Shown here: positions 43,518 through 55,730 of the stretch, one piece after another | Layout: each line of letters begins with the position of its first letter | Numbering within the stretch: the first letter of the stretch is position 1 | Assembly (NCBI GenBank): GCA_023213395.1 | Contig: CM041465.1 | Location: forward strand, 207,645,741 to 207,709,740 | Reading direction: 5' to 3' | Source of the DNA: Cycas panzhihuaensis | Lineage: Eukaryota > Cycadophyta | Length of the DNA: 64,000 bases | Translations under genes and position numbers: made by a program | The notes under the pieces: model-generated | What the model was told of the DNA's origin: nothing | Databases searched by the model: none | The model's input: the letters and a program-made list of their open reading frames with translations, nothing else

Positions 43518-43862
43518 TGTTGTACGCTTAGGATGTTTATTTAGGATCTTAACTTAAGATTGTGAAGCCTAGTAATTGCTAGTGAGGTTAAGGGTATTTA
43601 TTTAATCATGTGTTCATCGCTTAATGTGTGCCAAGTGTTCATAGCAATTACAAAGTCCTTAATCGACAAATGACACATAGTAGGACAAGTACTAGTCCAA
43701 TGGACAATTATTGATCCATTTTTGTATTAATGCTTGTATTGTGTATTGTACATACATTAGTTTGAAGTTTATTAAATGAATACAATAAAATTTTGAAGTT
43801 AGACTAATTCTACTGGAAAAATACTGTGTGCTATTTTGTTCTTGGCTTAATATTTTTCTCAC
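43518..43862 (+). repeat. Probable 3' LTR of copia M
   Basis: Begins TGTTGTACGC right after the purine tract and ends near TTTCTCACA. It contains an AATACAATAAAATTTTG strip that could carry a polyadenylation signal. No second LTR is available, so both ends are guesses from TG...CA and context. Confidence 0.4.
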
Positions 43863-45217
43863 AATCGAAGGTAAATTTTGTGATAGTTGCAATGCACATG
43901 CATCTTTTGCAGCATAAAGATAAAGAAAAATAGATAAAGGATGAAAACCTATAAAACCCAATAATAATCCCTTGAAGTAGAGGGAACTCTCCTATTTATT
44001 TGCTTACCCAATAACTAGTTTTGATAATTGCTTCTTGATCTTGTAATAATCATTCTTCTTTGTTGACAATTGACACTTGACTCCACATCACTGTCAATTA
44101 TTGTTGTCTCCTTTCAATGGAATTGCTAGTCATCACCCTTTTGCAATTGGGATTGCTAGACATCACCCCTTTTTAGTTGAGTTGCTAATTGTCACCCTTT
44201 TCTAGTTGGGATCACTAGTCGTCTTCATCTAAGCTTGGGTTTAATTCACACCCAAATCATATACAGGTTAATCTATAACACAATATGAAATGGGATTTCA
44301 AGGTAACCCTTTTATTTCTTCTTTTTCCTAATTTCCTGCACATTCCAGTAGTAACATGACTCTGCCAAGAGCAGTCATCTGGCCAGGTTTTGAATGATGC
44401 ACATGCAGGCCATATGGCTGCACCGTAGCGGAGCCTGTAAGCCACCCGACCTAGCTTTTGGGACTATATGCTAGTCATACATCGTAAGGCTTAGAAGGGT
44501 AATGATGTCTCCATTTTCTAATCTTAGATTGTACATAGTTAAACCCTAATTTCTGCACCTTGTTGATCATTGTTTTTACTCAATGTTCTGCACCCATTTA
44601 TGGCCAATTTATAGCAGAAAATATAACCATAATTATGGCTGTCGTTAGCTTAATTTATGAGCACACTAAGAATTGTTTCTGGCCTAAATTCTGAAATATG
44701 CTTATGGCTGATTTTTAAGCTTGCTTAGGACTGCTCTCAACTTATTTTCTGAAATATGCTCATAACTATTTTCAGCCAATTTTTTGAATATGTTTATCAT
44801 TGTTTTTTAGGCCAAAATTTTCAGCATACATGTGGTTGTTTAAGCTTAATATCTAAGCATATTTGAGGCTCTTACATGGCAGAATTTTATGTTACTTGTT
44901 TGGAAAATAATGGTATTTATTTGTATGATAAAACATGGCTGACTGGTATACTTTATGTAAAACTGAGATGGGAGGGCAAATTGCTGTCCCAGCATCCGCA
45001 TTCTTTATGGCTGATAAACTTTGTGAACCAGTGTTTAGGTCCCCCATAGGTACCTCAGAAGCCCTTGGACTTGTAGATTGAGAAGTGCCATGGAAAGACA
45101 ACTTAGTGGAGCATTCGGGACATGAATCCATGTTAACAAGTATGTGCATTTGTGGATATGTTATGAGTTATGGCTATTAATGGATGGACTGAGAAAACAC
45201 TGCTCTTGTGGATAATA
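43863..45217. other. Unassigned DNA with short repeats
   Basis: 44115-44225 holds about four 33-bp units (GCTAGTCATCACCCTTTT type). 44500-44860 has loose repeats of TTATGGC/AAATATGCT. A short minus ORF at 44892-45149 has Ser/Thr-rich sequence with a CPEC motif but no family I recognise. No host gene is supported. Confidence 0.4.
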
Positions 45218-45692
45218 GCTGTGATGAAAACTGACCATGTTCTTGAGACTGGTGTGAGAAGGCACTGAACTTTCTTTGAGGTAACAGGTTCGTGTGAAAA
45301 AGCAAGAATGCTTTTGAGCCCATATGAAAAATGACCATGTTCTTCGTCAATAAAGGTTGGTATGAAAAAAGGACTAGGCTCTTAAGGATTGGTATGAAAA
45401 ATAGCCATGCTTAAGAGATGGTATGAAAAGGATTAACTGTTAGAAAAGGAATCTTTGAAATTGATCACATGTCAGTACATGAGAAAGAACCAAGCTTTCT
45501 TTAAGGTAACTAGGTTGGTGTGAAAAAATGACCGTGCTTTTGAACCTGTATGAAAACTGACCGTGTCAACAAAGGCTGGTATGAAAAAGGACTAGGCTTT
45601 TGAGGGTTGGTATGAAAAATAGTCATTCTTAGGATAAGGTATGAAAAAGATTGCCCATCAGAAAAAGAATCTTCGAAGTTGATTACACATGG
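45218..45692. repeat. Minisatellite with GGTATGAAAA core
   Basis: Two copies of a unit of about 224 bp (45268-45479 and 45492-45692), each made of smaller repeats with GGTRTGAAAA followed by a GACC or GACTAGGC box. Confidence 0.75.
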
Positions 45693-45941
45693 GGTGCCAC
45701 CCCATTGACATAGGGATCTACATGGGTTGAAATCCAATACGAGAAAGGATCAAATTAATCCAACTTCATTGAGAGAAATATGCATATAATCCTTGTCAGT
45801 GCATTGTCCATAAGAAGTTGCATTCCCATGCCATAAATCATACTAGAACACACTGCCACTCACTATCCCAGAGTCCTTTGTTGTGCAATGGATAAGGATG
45901 TGCATCTAACTTATGCATGTTATTGTATATTGTGTTAGAGA

Positions 45942-46315
45942 ACATTCAACATGTTACCATTAAATTAACGTGCATGCATGAAGAAAGCATTCAACATTAA
46001 CATAATGACAAACATACATGAAACATGGAGAGTAGAATTGGTCTAGTCACCAACATAATCTCATTCCTCAAATCTCCAAGTTAAGTTTACAATGAGGTTC
46101 ATAGCACCTTATATAGGCTCTGTGAGCTCTTACATGTGCAACAGGTGTGCAACATGCACACAAGTGGAATGGGTTCATGACAATTAACTCAAGTTACAAT
46201 GTTGCAACGTGAAGTTACATTATCTAGCACTTGTGCATAAAAAATATATTGAATACAAAAACATTAAATTTATCACATAAAGCACAATGCATTATAATGT
46301 AGGTGAATAAGTCTA
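45942..46315 (-). repeat. Possible 3' LTR of copia K
   Basis: Lies just beyond the purine tract of K; the plus-strand start TGTTAGAGAACATT and a TATATAAG box on the minus strand fit an LTR. Ends not proven because the partner is absent. Confidence 0.4.
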
Positions 46316-47324
46316 CCCCAACCCGCCCCCCCCCCCAACCTAATGTTTACTTCATTGACCCTTACACCCCAACTATTTTTGAAATTCTCAAACTTATCTC
46401 TACCAAGTGCTTTGGTAAAGATATCTACTAATTGCTCCCATGCCGGCCTATAGATGAGATCAATTTCACCACTTTGGATATGATCTCTAATGAAGTGGTG
46501 ACGTACCTCAATGCATTTTATTCGTGCATGAAAAACTGAATTCTTTGCTAGCTTTATAACACCTTGATTATCACAGTATATTGTGGTAAGTTTTGACTGT
46601 TCGAGCCCTAACTCTCTAAGAATTCTTCAAAGATAAATGGCTTCATTGGCTACTCCAATTGCAACTTTGTACTCCGCTTCTGTGGATAAAAGAACAACAT
46701 TAGGTTATTTCTTACTATACGAAGCTAAGACTAACCCAATGCTGAAATAATGCCTTGAAGTCAATCTATGGCTATCTTCACAACCTAGCCAATATGAGCC
46801 TATGAATCCCTCCAAACTCAAGTTCTTATTCTGTACATACTAAAGTCTATACTGCAAAGTTCCTTTTATGTATCTGAGAATCCTTTGTCCAGCATTCCAG
46901 TGACTTTGTTTGGGTATAAACATGAATCTTGAGCTAATCCTAACTATGTATGTGATATCAAGTCTAGTTGTAGTCACGTAGATGAGACTACCAACTAATT
47001 GTCAATATAAGGTCGGATCAATCAGTGCACCTTCTTTGTTATCTATCAACTTTGTGTCTATCTACATGGGAGTTGGTAAGGTCTTACAGTCCTCCATTCT
47101 AAACCGTTTTAAAACCTCCCACGTATACTTAGCTTGTGAAATGAAGCTTTTGCCAAACTTTAATTCCCAAGCAAAAATGTAACAAGTCGAGATCTAACAT
47201 CTTGAAACTTTTCTTTTAAGTCCCTCTCAAGACTTTCCATCATCTTAGTGTCATCCCTTGTAATTATTACATCATCCACATCCAAAGTTATAAGGGTTAC
47301 ATGTTGGTTTTGAACCTTTATATA
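46316..47324 (-). pseudogene. Ty1/copia element K, RT end and RNase H
   Basis: From the right: IKVQNQHVTLITLDVDDVIIT (RT catalytic box V-DD), then VGSLIYVTTTRLDITY, SHWNAGQRILRYIKGTL, an LSTEAEYKV acidic motif, YCDNQGVIKLAKNSVFH, CIEVRHHFIRDHIQSGEID and DIFTKALGRDKFE. The purine tract with 12 C on the plus strand (46316-46341) follows. The RT is cut at 47324 by the insertion of I; the upstream part of K was not found in the window. A few stops and shifts only, so K is less decayed than M. Confidence 0.87.
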
Positions 47325-48175
47325 TGTTAGAAAATAAAACCATGCTCATATATCATGATAGAAAATTATGTAAGTGAAAGCAATAATTTAATATGATGAT
47401 TTTCAACAATAAGAATAAGATAACATAAGGTATAACATGAAATATAAGTAAAATAAAGTATGCATCATAGCACAAGATAATAAGCGTTGGGGAAAATGAT
47501 CATCTTCATTATTGCATTATGAAGAGTACATACTTATAAATACAAGTCACCTCATCGAGGTTTAACAATATTAGGGAACCTCTAAGATAACCTATGAAAA
47601 TATACAAAGATGTGAACTCTAGACACACATTTTAATGATGTTCACAAATTAATATCTACACAAGTGTGCACCTCTTTAAGATGTGTATCCACAACATTTG
47701 AGGGATGCCCATTACAATAATTATGGATTAATGTGGCAATGCCCATAGAAAATTAACAAAAAATACAACAATACACCATAGATGACTCAAAAAATAATAT
47801 ATTAATATATACAACAACTGATTATTTCAGCAGTAAATTAGATAATAGCTTTCCATAGAATAAGATCAAATTTGTAACAGTAAATAAGAGTAATAGCAGA
47901 TGAAATATCTCAAATGATACTGTCCTCTTCGAGGCAAGGATTTCCTCCCGAATGGCACAACAATGCCCTAATGGCTCGAGGCCATTAACTCAGATCAAAT
48001 GATAAATTATCCAAAAGATTATTTAAAAATGAATAATGCTTCCTATTTATAGCCCTACTTTTCTCTATCTTGAACAACTGATTTCTTATTCTCTCTCCTA
48101 AAAATACCGACTTCACATTAATAAAGTTTCCTTATTCTCCTACAAGCCAACTTCTCATAAATTAGGAATGCCGCA
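47325..48175 (-). repeat. 3' LTR of element I
   Basis: TGTTAGAAAATAA to GGAATGCCGCA on the plus strand, about 850 bp, inside K's RT gene. Towards its right end it has a CTATTTATAG TATA-like box and ACCGACTTC/GCCAACTTC copies like those in D and E. The 5' LTR was not found. Confidence 0.7.
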
Positions 48176-49263
48176 ACTCCCCTCCCCTTGAAATACTTCG
48201 CCCTTAAAGTATAGGTAGTCACCCATGGAGTTGTTTAGGGCCATACCTTTGACATATTCTTTAATCCACCACCTGTTACATCCTATATATTGTAGAAATT
48301 TAGTCATGTCTTCTATTGGAGATAATCATCATGTAACCTGAACCTATAGTTGCTTGTCTCTCTGATCTAGTACATGTTATGTCTTGTCCTATATTAGAGC
48401 AATCTTGTGACCTGTGTGATGTTGATGATACTCGGCCAAAATCCCATTTTGAGGTTGCGTATTGCGCCCTCAAATGATGTTGCTTGAGAGATGTGAGGTG
48501 TTTGGAATATGGAGATGACTTTGAGGGGAGGCAATAAATTGCTTTTGGGAGGTCAACAAAGAAGAGATCATAAGGGTCATATAACGAGGATTGTGTAATG
48601 CAAGAGAGAATGGATGAAATGGGGGACTGGGGTGATCAACAAAGTTGTATGCATAGGAAACAATGATAAAAGAGCTATATAGGGAGAGGTACATGAGGTT
48701 TGGAGATTGATTCAATAAGGAGTTATGATAATTGATGGGTTGGTTGCACAGTTAGAGATCTTACGGAAATAAGATAGCTACAAGATTTGTGATAAATTCT
48801 CTTTATGGGAATATGGTTTTAATAGGGGTTCAAAGACTAGGAAAGGGCTAGATGAAGGAATTAGCAAAAGAAAAGAGTATTGGTTGTCAGGTAACTTGAG
48901 AAAGGAGGATGAGGTTATCAAGGGTTTGTTAGAAAGCTGAAAAAGTGTTGTCCTAGGAATTGGATGAAGTGGTACCAAGATTTCCCCTACAAGGAATTAG
49001 GAATCAAGAGTTTTAGGTGTGGGGGTAACTTTGGTCACATGATGGAAAATTTTTCAAAGTAATGCTATGAGTAAATTTAAGGGGAACTATAAAACAGTTG
49101 AAGGAAATGGACATGTGCAACACAAGGGTAAGGACCATGTCAAATACCTAGTTGGATTCGCTTGATTGCATGGACTCTTCCTTGGGCTACTTAGGTTCTT
49201 CTTCATAACACTAGATGGGTTCACCTTGCTTTGCTAAATCTTGCTCTTCTTCATAGCACTAGG
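48176..49263 (-). mobile_element. Element I, internal 3' part, no pol found
   Basis: After the purine tract (GGGGAGGGGAG) and a hairpin ATACTTTA-AGGG-CGAAGTAT (48193-48212) the minus strand shows only Ser/Pro-rich frames (48470-48715, 48778-48978) that match similar frames in H but no RT or integrase. On the plus strand 48960-49055 reads KWYQDFPYKELGIKSFRCGG and FGHMMENF, like a zinc knuckle of plant DUF4283-type proteins. Coding strand and function are unclear. The segment ends at G's insertion point; CTAGG (49259-49263) is G's left flank. Confidence 0.5.
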
Positions 49264-49586
49264 TGATAAATATTTGTGTGTGTAGTCCTAATATTCACAA
49301 TGTCTTTTAGGTTCTTTTATGTATAGAGGGTACTTAAAAAGACTTAATTAATAGTAAGGTATACTGATGACACATGTCTTGCATGTAACATCTATGTGTC
49401 GTGCATACAACAATCTAAAGTTTGCATTAAATATGTATGTTATTCTTCAAAGAAATCAATGAAGAGAGAAGTTTCTCATTCCTCTTTTTCTAGCTTAGAT
49501 TCTAAATTCCTATCCATGAACAACCCTGGAGGCACTTTCCTACCCAATCTTAAAAAACATTTATCCCCAGGCCTGAAGGCACATCA
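49264..49586 (+). repeat. 5' LTR of element G
   Basis: 323 bp, TGATAAATATTT to GGCACATCA. Matches 54801-55725 once the inserted solo LTR is removed. Confidence 0.9.
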
Positions 49587-49589
49587 TTT

Positions 49590-49602
49590 TGGTATCAGAG
49601 CC
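49590..49602 (+). promoter_or_regulatory. Primer-binding site of element G
   Basis: TGGTATCAGAGCC, three bases after the LTR, complementary to initiator-Met tRNA. Confidence 0.93.
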
Positions 49603-50499
49603 AAGTTATTTTCTTGAAAAGGTAATATATTTTGAAGACTTTGAGGCTTATAGAGGTGTATGACTAGGCATATAACTACCGTGTACGAACCTGTATGGAC
49701 CAAAAAAATCAAGTGCTCAGCGGAACAAACATCATTTTATTCCAAAGAGGCATTGCCAAAATCCTACTCAGAAAGTAGGAAAACGAGGGAAAGTAGAGGC
49801 ATGGGTTTGAGGCTCCAATAGCAAATTTCTCTTAGATTTCTTAAGCAATCTCTTCAAAACTAGTCTTAATCTCTTTCTTTTGACTAGATCTATCTTTCAA
49901 GTATAAATTTGTTGGATTAAACCTTGTGATTTTAAAAATACAAACAGAAAATATTTTCAAACACTAGCCACACATTTCTATTCCAGAGCAAATTTCTCAC
50001 AAACTAGGTGTCCAATCACAGAAACAACTATAGCTCTAGATACATGTTTAAAAAAGCTTCTATTTGAGTCCATTTTCATTTTCTGGCCATACAATTCCAT
50101 ATGATCGTACAGATGCTTACATTTGGGACAGATTTTTTGTCTTCGAGAAATTTTCTTCTCTCTCAAATTTCTTGTTGAAAAGTGAAAAAAAAAAAAAAAA
50201 AAATCTTCTTGTAGCATTTATCTATATCTATCTATCTATCTTCCATATGATCGTACAGGTGCTTACATTCGGGACAAATTTTTTATCTTCGAGAATTTTT
50301 TTCTTCTCTCAAATTTCTTGTTGAAAAGTGAAAAAGGAAAAAAAAAAAATCTTCTTGTAGCATTTATCTATCTATCTATCTATCTACCTATATATATATA
50401 TATAAGGGCATGCAACCATAAGTCCTTCATTGGCAGGTGTACCCTGTATGATCTCTCATTGTAATATGGGCACATTGCCATAAGCCCTTTCTGTAGGCA
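49603..50499. other. Leader of G with a 146-bp tandem duplication
   Basis: Two copies of a 146-bp unit start with TTCCATATGATCGTACAG at 50095 and 50241. Each ends in an A-run and a CTAT microsatellite. The rest has no clear coding content. Confidence 0.75.
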
Positions 50500-51400
50500 A
50501 GAGTAACTCGAATACGTCATATCTCACGATCAAGAAGATCAATCTCAACTAGACATCACTGAACTCTTGACATAGGAACTTCGTGACCAGCGTCAAGATG
50601 CTCAAGCCTTTCAACAAAATTTGGTCACCAACATGATGACTATGTTTTGATAAATTCTGCAGCAACAGGCAATCCCTACAATAGTTCCAATATGAACACC
50701 CTTTTTTATATTAAATGCAAAAATCAACATACCATTTTTTGAAGGTTCATTGAATGCAAACAAGTTAGATGCATGGCTTTGAAGTCTTGAAGCTTATTTC
50801 AAGACACAAAAATTAATTGAAGCACAAAAAATTCTGGTTGCCAAAGTTCACATGGCAGAACGAGCCTTAACATGGTGGTAAGCACTTTCTCGCAATCAAC
50901 CTCCTATCACATGGGTTGATTTTTAAAATATTATATATAATTGATTCTACCCTTTGGGGTACCTGGACAAACTCACCACATGCTGGCTACATCTACGATA
51001 GGCCTCACAACAATCTATTTGATAATACATTGACGAGTTTGTCAAAATTTCTGTCCAGTTAGAAGTATCAAGCCCTGATCATATTCTTAAGTTGAAATTT
51101 ATTGGTGGACTTTTCATTGGATCTCCTCTAGATTCCTACACTCGAAGCTACTTTTCATCTTGCTCTTTAAGATTGAAAACAAGTTACAATAAAAGCCATA
51201 ATCACCTCAAGCACCTACTTTATCTTGCAAAGTAGCCAATGTACAATGACCACCCAACACAAACTCCAAGAAATATTGTTCTTTCCATAAGTGCTCAGGA
51301 CACACGGATGCCGAATGTCGAGTCCAACACAAGCCACGCACTATGGTCACTAAACCTCAAGCGATACTAGATTTTGATGGCATCATTGAAGTTCCTAATT
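50500..51400 (+). pseudogene. Gag of element G
   Basis: Recognisable gypsy gag core: INIPFFEGSLNANKLDAWL, LEAYFKTQKLIEAQK, VHMAERALTWW, ITWVDF, YIDEFVKISVQLEVSSPD and LKFIGGL. Stops near the start of several blocks. A Cys/His stretch near 51280-51330 (shifted frames) may be a zinc knuckle remnant but is not readable. Confidence 0.8.
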
Positions 51401-51760
51401 TGTAGGCTCTGGATCAACATCTCATATTGATAACTACAAATTTTTTCCCTACAAGAGAGGATGGCTCTTTACGCAAAATTGCCAAATCAAGGATTGACTG
51501 GCTCTTTGTATTATCGACAATGGCAACATAAAGAATCTCATCTCTCAAACCCTTCTTGATTCTATGCAATTGCCCACTATGTCACATCCCAAACCCTATA
51601 CTCTTGGGTGGGTAATGGCTAATGGTCATACAACAATAGTGGACAAGATTTGCAGTGTCAATTTTATTGTTCCACCATTTTTGGATACGATTGAATATGA
51701 TGTCACTCCTATGGATAGCAATGACATTCTGTTGGGGCACCCATACTAGCATGATTGACA
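51401..51760 (+). pseudogene. Protease of element G
   Basis: Active-site region IIDNGNIKNLISQTLLDS with D-N-G, a shift, then MQLPTMSHPKPYTLGWVMAN and MDSNDILLGHPY. Fits the retropepsin fold with the C-terminal LLGHPY motif. Confidence 0.78.
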
Positions 51761-51899
51761 AGCATTGTATGATGGCTTCCATAATACTTACAAGCTTCAC
51801 AAAAATGGGAAAGCATACAAAAACTTGCTTCTGTGGGCAATGCTTCTCCATCATTAACTCTTATCACTTGAAATATTGTTGTCAAACTCGCCAACACAT

Positions 51900-52800
51900 C
51901 CAAGAAAATGGCACTTTGTGTTATCCATCAAGCTAAAAAGGAAAATTGTAATAAAATTCCACCAAAAGCAATAAGAGCTCATTTAGATGCATACTTTGAT
52001 GTCTTCACAGTACCTAAAGGGCTTCCTCCAATACGTATTGCCCAACATTCCAATGATATTGTTCAAGGGTCTCTCCTTCCCAATCAAGTTCCATATCGCA
52101 CCACTCCTCTCATCCATGCCAAATTGGAGTGACAACTTACCCAATTGATGGATGAAGGTAAAATTCAACCAAGTTGTTCCCCTTGTGGCTCCCCTACAAT
52201 CTTGATTCCAAAAAAAGATAAAGAGTGGTGCCTATGTATCGATTATTGAGATCTTAACAAAATCATTGTAAAAAAACGATATCCACTTCCTCACATTGAC
52301 AATTTGCTTGATCATCTCAAAGGAGCCAAATACTTTACTAAAATTGGCTTGGCTTCTAGTTATCATCAAGTTTGTGTTGAAACTCGTGATACTTGGAAGA
52401 TAGCATTCAAGACACAAGGTGGCCTCCATGAATGGTTAGTTATGCCTTTTGGCTAATGCCCCTGCCACCTTCATGTGGCTTATCAATGATACCCCCACTT
52501 GGGCAAATTTGTCATTGCATATCTTGACAACATTCTAATCTTCAACAACACCTTCGAAGAGCATCCTCAACATGTTGACACCATCATGGCTTTATTACGA
52601 CAACATCAACTCAAAGCCCAATTCAAGAAATGTTTCTTTGCACAACAATCCATCTCATACCTTAGATTCATCATCAATGAGGCTAGCATTCATGTTGATC
52701 TGGAAAAGGTTCACAACATTCAAAATTGGTCCCTGAGCTCAGAAGTTTTCTTAGTAGCTTTAACTTTTATAGAAAATTTATTTCCCACTTTTCTAGCATC
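51900..52800 (+). pseudogene. Reverse transcriptase of element G
   Basis: KGLPPIRIAQHSNDIVQG, LLPNQVPYRTTPLIH, SPTILIPKKDKEWCLCIDY, RYPLPHIDNLLDHLKGAKYF, GGLHEWLVMPFG, then a shift, and the catalytic box VIAYLDNILIF in which the second Asp is Asn. Thumb HQLKAQFKKCFFAQQSISYL. The changed catalytic residue and shifts rule out activity. Confidence 0.88.
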
Positions 52801-53340
52801 GCACACCCCCTCCACATCCTTACTAAAAGTACTAAAGATTTTGTGTGGAATCCCTCCGCTGAAGCAACTTTTCAAAAACTCAAAATTGCCTTATGTACCA
52901 CACCAATTCTCCATCTCCTCGACCTTAATCAACCTTTTAAACTTGAAACTGATGCTTCCCAATTTGCCCTTGATGCTATTCTTAAGTAGGGAGGACATCT
53001 AATAGCTTATCATCCTGAAACATTTTTTCAAGCCAAACTCAACTATAGTACTTAGGATAAAGAATTTTATGCCTTAGTACAAACCCTCCATCATTAGTGC
53101 ATTTTCTCCTTGGGAAAGAAACTATTGTTCATGCCAATCACCAAACTCTCCAATTTCTGAACTCCTAATCTAAAATCCACGAGCATCGACATCTCAATGG
53201 GCCTCCTACATATAACAATTTCAACTTCTGATCAAATACAAAAAAAGAGTGTCTAACAAAATAGTTGACTTTCTCAGCCGACCTCCAATCCACACCGTGG
53301 CTACCTTCTTAGACACCACTTTCAATAAATATTTTAAATG
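52801..53340 (+). pseudogene. RNase H of element G
   Basis: ELRSFLSSFNFYRKFISHFS at 52726, FVWNPSAEATFQKLKIAL, then HLLDLNQPFKLETDASQFAL with the first acidic residue. Later parts (KEFYALVQ, ADFLSRPP-like) are shifted and worn. Confidence 0.82.
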
Positions 53341-53479
53341 GCAACATTTGTTCCCTTCCGATCCATAGTTTGGACCTATACCGACCGCCTTATCTCACCC
53401 CACGCAAACTAATCTAGAACCTTTTCTAGATTATCACATTAAAATCAGTCTCCTATACAAACTTAACTATGTGTACCTA

Positions 53480-54660
53480 AGGGAGCTCCACGACAATAAC
53501 TATTCAGGGAGGCTCATTCTTTGATGTACAGTGGACATGTTTGGATACATAAAACACTTCAACATCTACAATGTTACTTTTATTGGCCATCCATGCAAAA
53601 GATAGTGGAGGATTATATCCGACGTTGCCCTTTATGTAGCCAATCCAAGCCCTCTAATTAGAAGCTTGGACTTTACCAACCTCTTCTAATCCCCAGTCAA
53701 CGATGGGAATCTACTTCGATGGACTTCACCAGTGGGTTACCCACAACTCAGTGCGGCCATGACTGCATTTTTATCATTGTTTTCCATTTTTCTAAAATGG
53801 CTATTTTCATCCCTTGCAACAAAGACATCTTTGCACCTCAGGCTATTGAATTATTTTTTCAACACATCTGGATGCACTATGGCCTTTTGCTTTCTATAAT
53901 TTCTAACAAAGGCAAACATTTTCTCAATTATTTTTGGCAATATTTGTGGAAAATGCTCATCTAATAGCTAAAGTTTTCCACCCCTTTCCACCCCAAACTA
54001 ATGGCCAAACAGAGGTGGTTAACAAGACATTGGTACATGCACTCCATATCTACCAGCATAGCATGAAATAATGGGACTCTTTATCTCCAACATAACCAAC
54101 ATAGTTATAATGTGCATATTTCCATTGGTTGCTCTCCATTTGAAGTGTGTTATGGATATCAACCACTTGCTCTTTATGAACTTCCACTTGCAGTTCCTTC
54201 TTTCGTCACGGTCCACGAACATAAAGAACAACAAAAATCTGTCTCCTTTATTGACCACATGGCTAAACTACACTCCTCAATCAAGTAAATGCTCCATCAG
54301 ACACAAGCCAAATATGCAGCAGTTCAAGATCAACATCACTCCAAAACTTCCTTCCAAGTTGATGACAAAGTTCGGCTTCATTTGGATCGTAGGAGATTTA
54401 AGCATCAACATAAGCTTAAACCTATCTGTTTTCATCCTTATACTATACTTCAAGTTATTGGACCAAATGCTTTCCAACTCGACTTACCTGCTCATTTGGG
54501 CATTCATGATGTTGTCAATATCAGTCAACTCAAATTATATGAGGCACTACAACTTGAAGTTGAACTAGTAGTCGCTCATCCTTTTGATATCATTCCCAAT
54601 TTTCAGCCACCCCTCCAAGCAGACACCATCCTCGACACTCAAAGATGGCAAACCAGGTAG
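53480..54660 (+). pseudogene. Integrase of element G
   Basis: Zinc-domain part near 53580-53640 (YWPSMQKIVEDYIRRCPLC). Core: MDFTSGLPTTQCGHDCIFI with the first Asp and ISNKGKHFLNYFW, where the second Asp is Asn; the Glu region (TNGQTEVVNK) is shifted near 54000. C-terminal: HSKTSFQVDDKVRLHLDRR, LKPICFHPYTILQVIG, HDVVNISQLKLYEA (54289-54660). Confidence 0.87.
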
Positions 54661-54800
54661 CAGATTACTACTACATATCTTATTGACAAGAAAGGGACTC
54701 TCCCCACCAAAGCCAAATAGATTTCCAAAGCAGTTCTCCAAGCTCAATTCCCCCATCTACAACAAAAATTGGGGCCAATTTCTTTTTAACAGGGAGAAAA
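54661..54800 (+). pseudogene. Chromodomain remnant and purine tract of element G
   Basis: After TILDTQRWQTR and a TAG the frame reads QITTTYLIDKKGTLPTKAK, stop, ISKAVLQAQFPHLQQ, which fits the YLV-x-WKG...W-I-x...FP-L pattern of plant chromodomains. ACAGGGAGAAAA (54789-54800) is the purine tract next to the LTR. Confidence 0.7.
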
Positions 54801-55725
54801 TGATAAATATTTATGTGTCTACTCCTAATGTATATGTGTAGTCTTAATATTCATATCATTCTTTAGGTTCTTTCATGTATCACTTAGAGGGTACTTAAAA
54901 GACTTAATTAATAGTCAGGTATATAGACGACACTGTTGAAAATGCCAACGGTTGAGAATGCCTAAGGCCTAAGATACCCAAGATCATGAAGATAGTTTAC
55001 TCTAGTTCTAGAAAGCATAAGAGCATAACTAACAAGGGAAATGATGTAAAAAGATAAGCTAGATCAAAGTCCAAAGAGCAAGATGATACCAAATTTAGGA
55101 GGAGATGGAATTAGTCCAACTCCAAAGGAATACCGGTTGATTAGCAAACTGATACCATAACATTACAACTCCAACTCTACATATGAGACATGAGGAGAAG
55201 TCTCAATATACAGCGAAATTGAGGATACCTAACAGCATTGGATGTTTATCAAGTGGAAAACATCCAAGCTACATGCAATGCATGTCTTACATGTCATGCA
55301 TGAAGGACATGTGTCCTTTTGGGCTCTCAAGTGAGCAAAGATGCATGAGGGTCCTTTTGACCCTTTAGTGACAATGTTGCATCACTAGGAAGAATGTGGG
55401 TGTGCACTTTATCACTTAAGTGATAAGTCACCCCATAAAGTACAAATAATGAATGAAAGAATAAAGTGAATAAAGTACATACTTAACATGTAAACATAAG
55501 GTTTAACAGACACATGTCCGACATGTAACACCTATGTGTCCTGCATACAACAATCTAAAGTTTGTATAAATATGTGTGTTATTCTTCAAAGAAATCAATA
55601 AAAAGAGAAGTTTCTCATTCTTCTTTTTCTGGCTCAGATCTAGAATTCTTGTCCATGAATAGACCTTGAGGCACTTTCCTACCCAATCTTAAAAAACATC
55701 TGTCCTCAGGCCTGACGGCGCATCA
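54801..55725 (+). repeat. 3' LTR of element G, interrupted
   Basis: Starts TGATAAATATTT, ends GGCGCATCA. It is split after GACAC (54929-54933) by a copia solo LTR and resumes at 55509. Confidence 0.9.
54934..55508. mobile_element. Solo LTR of the copia J family
   Basis: 575 bp, TGTTGAAAATGCC to GGTTTAACA, flanked by GACAC on both sides (54929-54933, 55509-55513). Closely matches J's LTR at 60638-61182. No internal sequence remains, so recombination between two LTRs has deleted the body. Confidence 0.92.
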
Positions 55726-55730
55726 CTGGG

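Larger units (their letters stand above)
49264..55725 (+). mobile_element. Chromovirus element G, complete, inserted in I
   Basis: LTRs 49264-49586 and 54801-55725 (the latter carries a solo copia LTR), initiator-Met primer site, gag, protease, RT, RNase H, integrase and a worn chromodomain. Flanks CTAGG and CTGGG resemble a target duplication with one change. Not closely related to D or E. Strongly decayed, with stops in every domain. Confidence 0.9.

Noticed and set aside
44892-45149. Minus-strand ORF of 85 codons with a CPEC motif
   Set aside because: No family recognised, no second motif pair, no clear splice sites and no conserved neighbour. Not enough to call a host exon.
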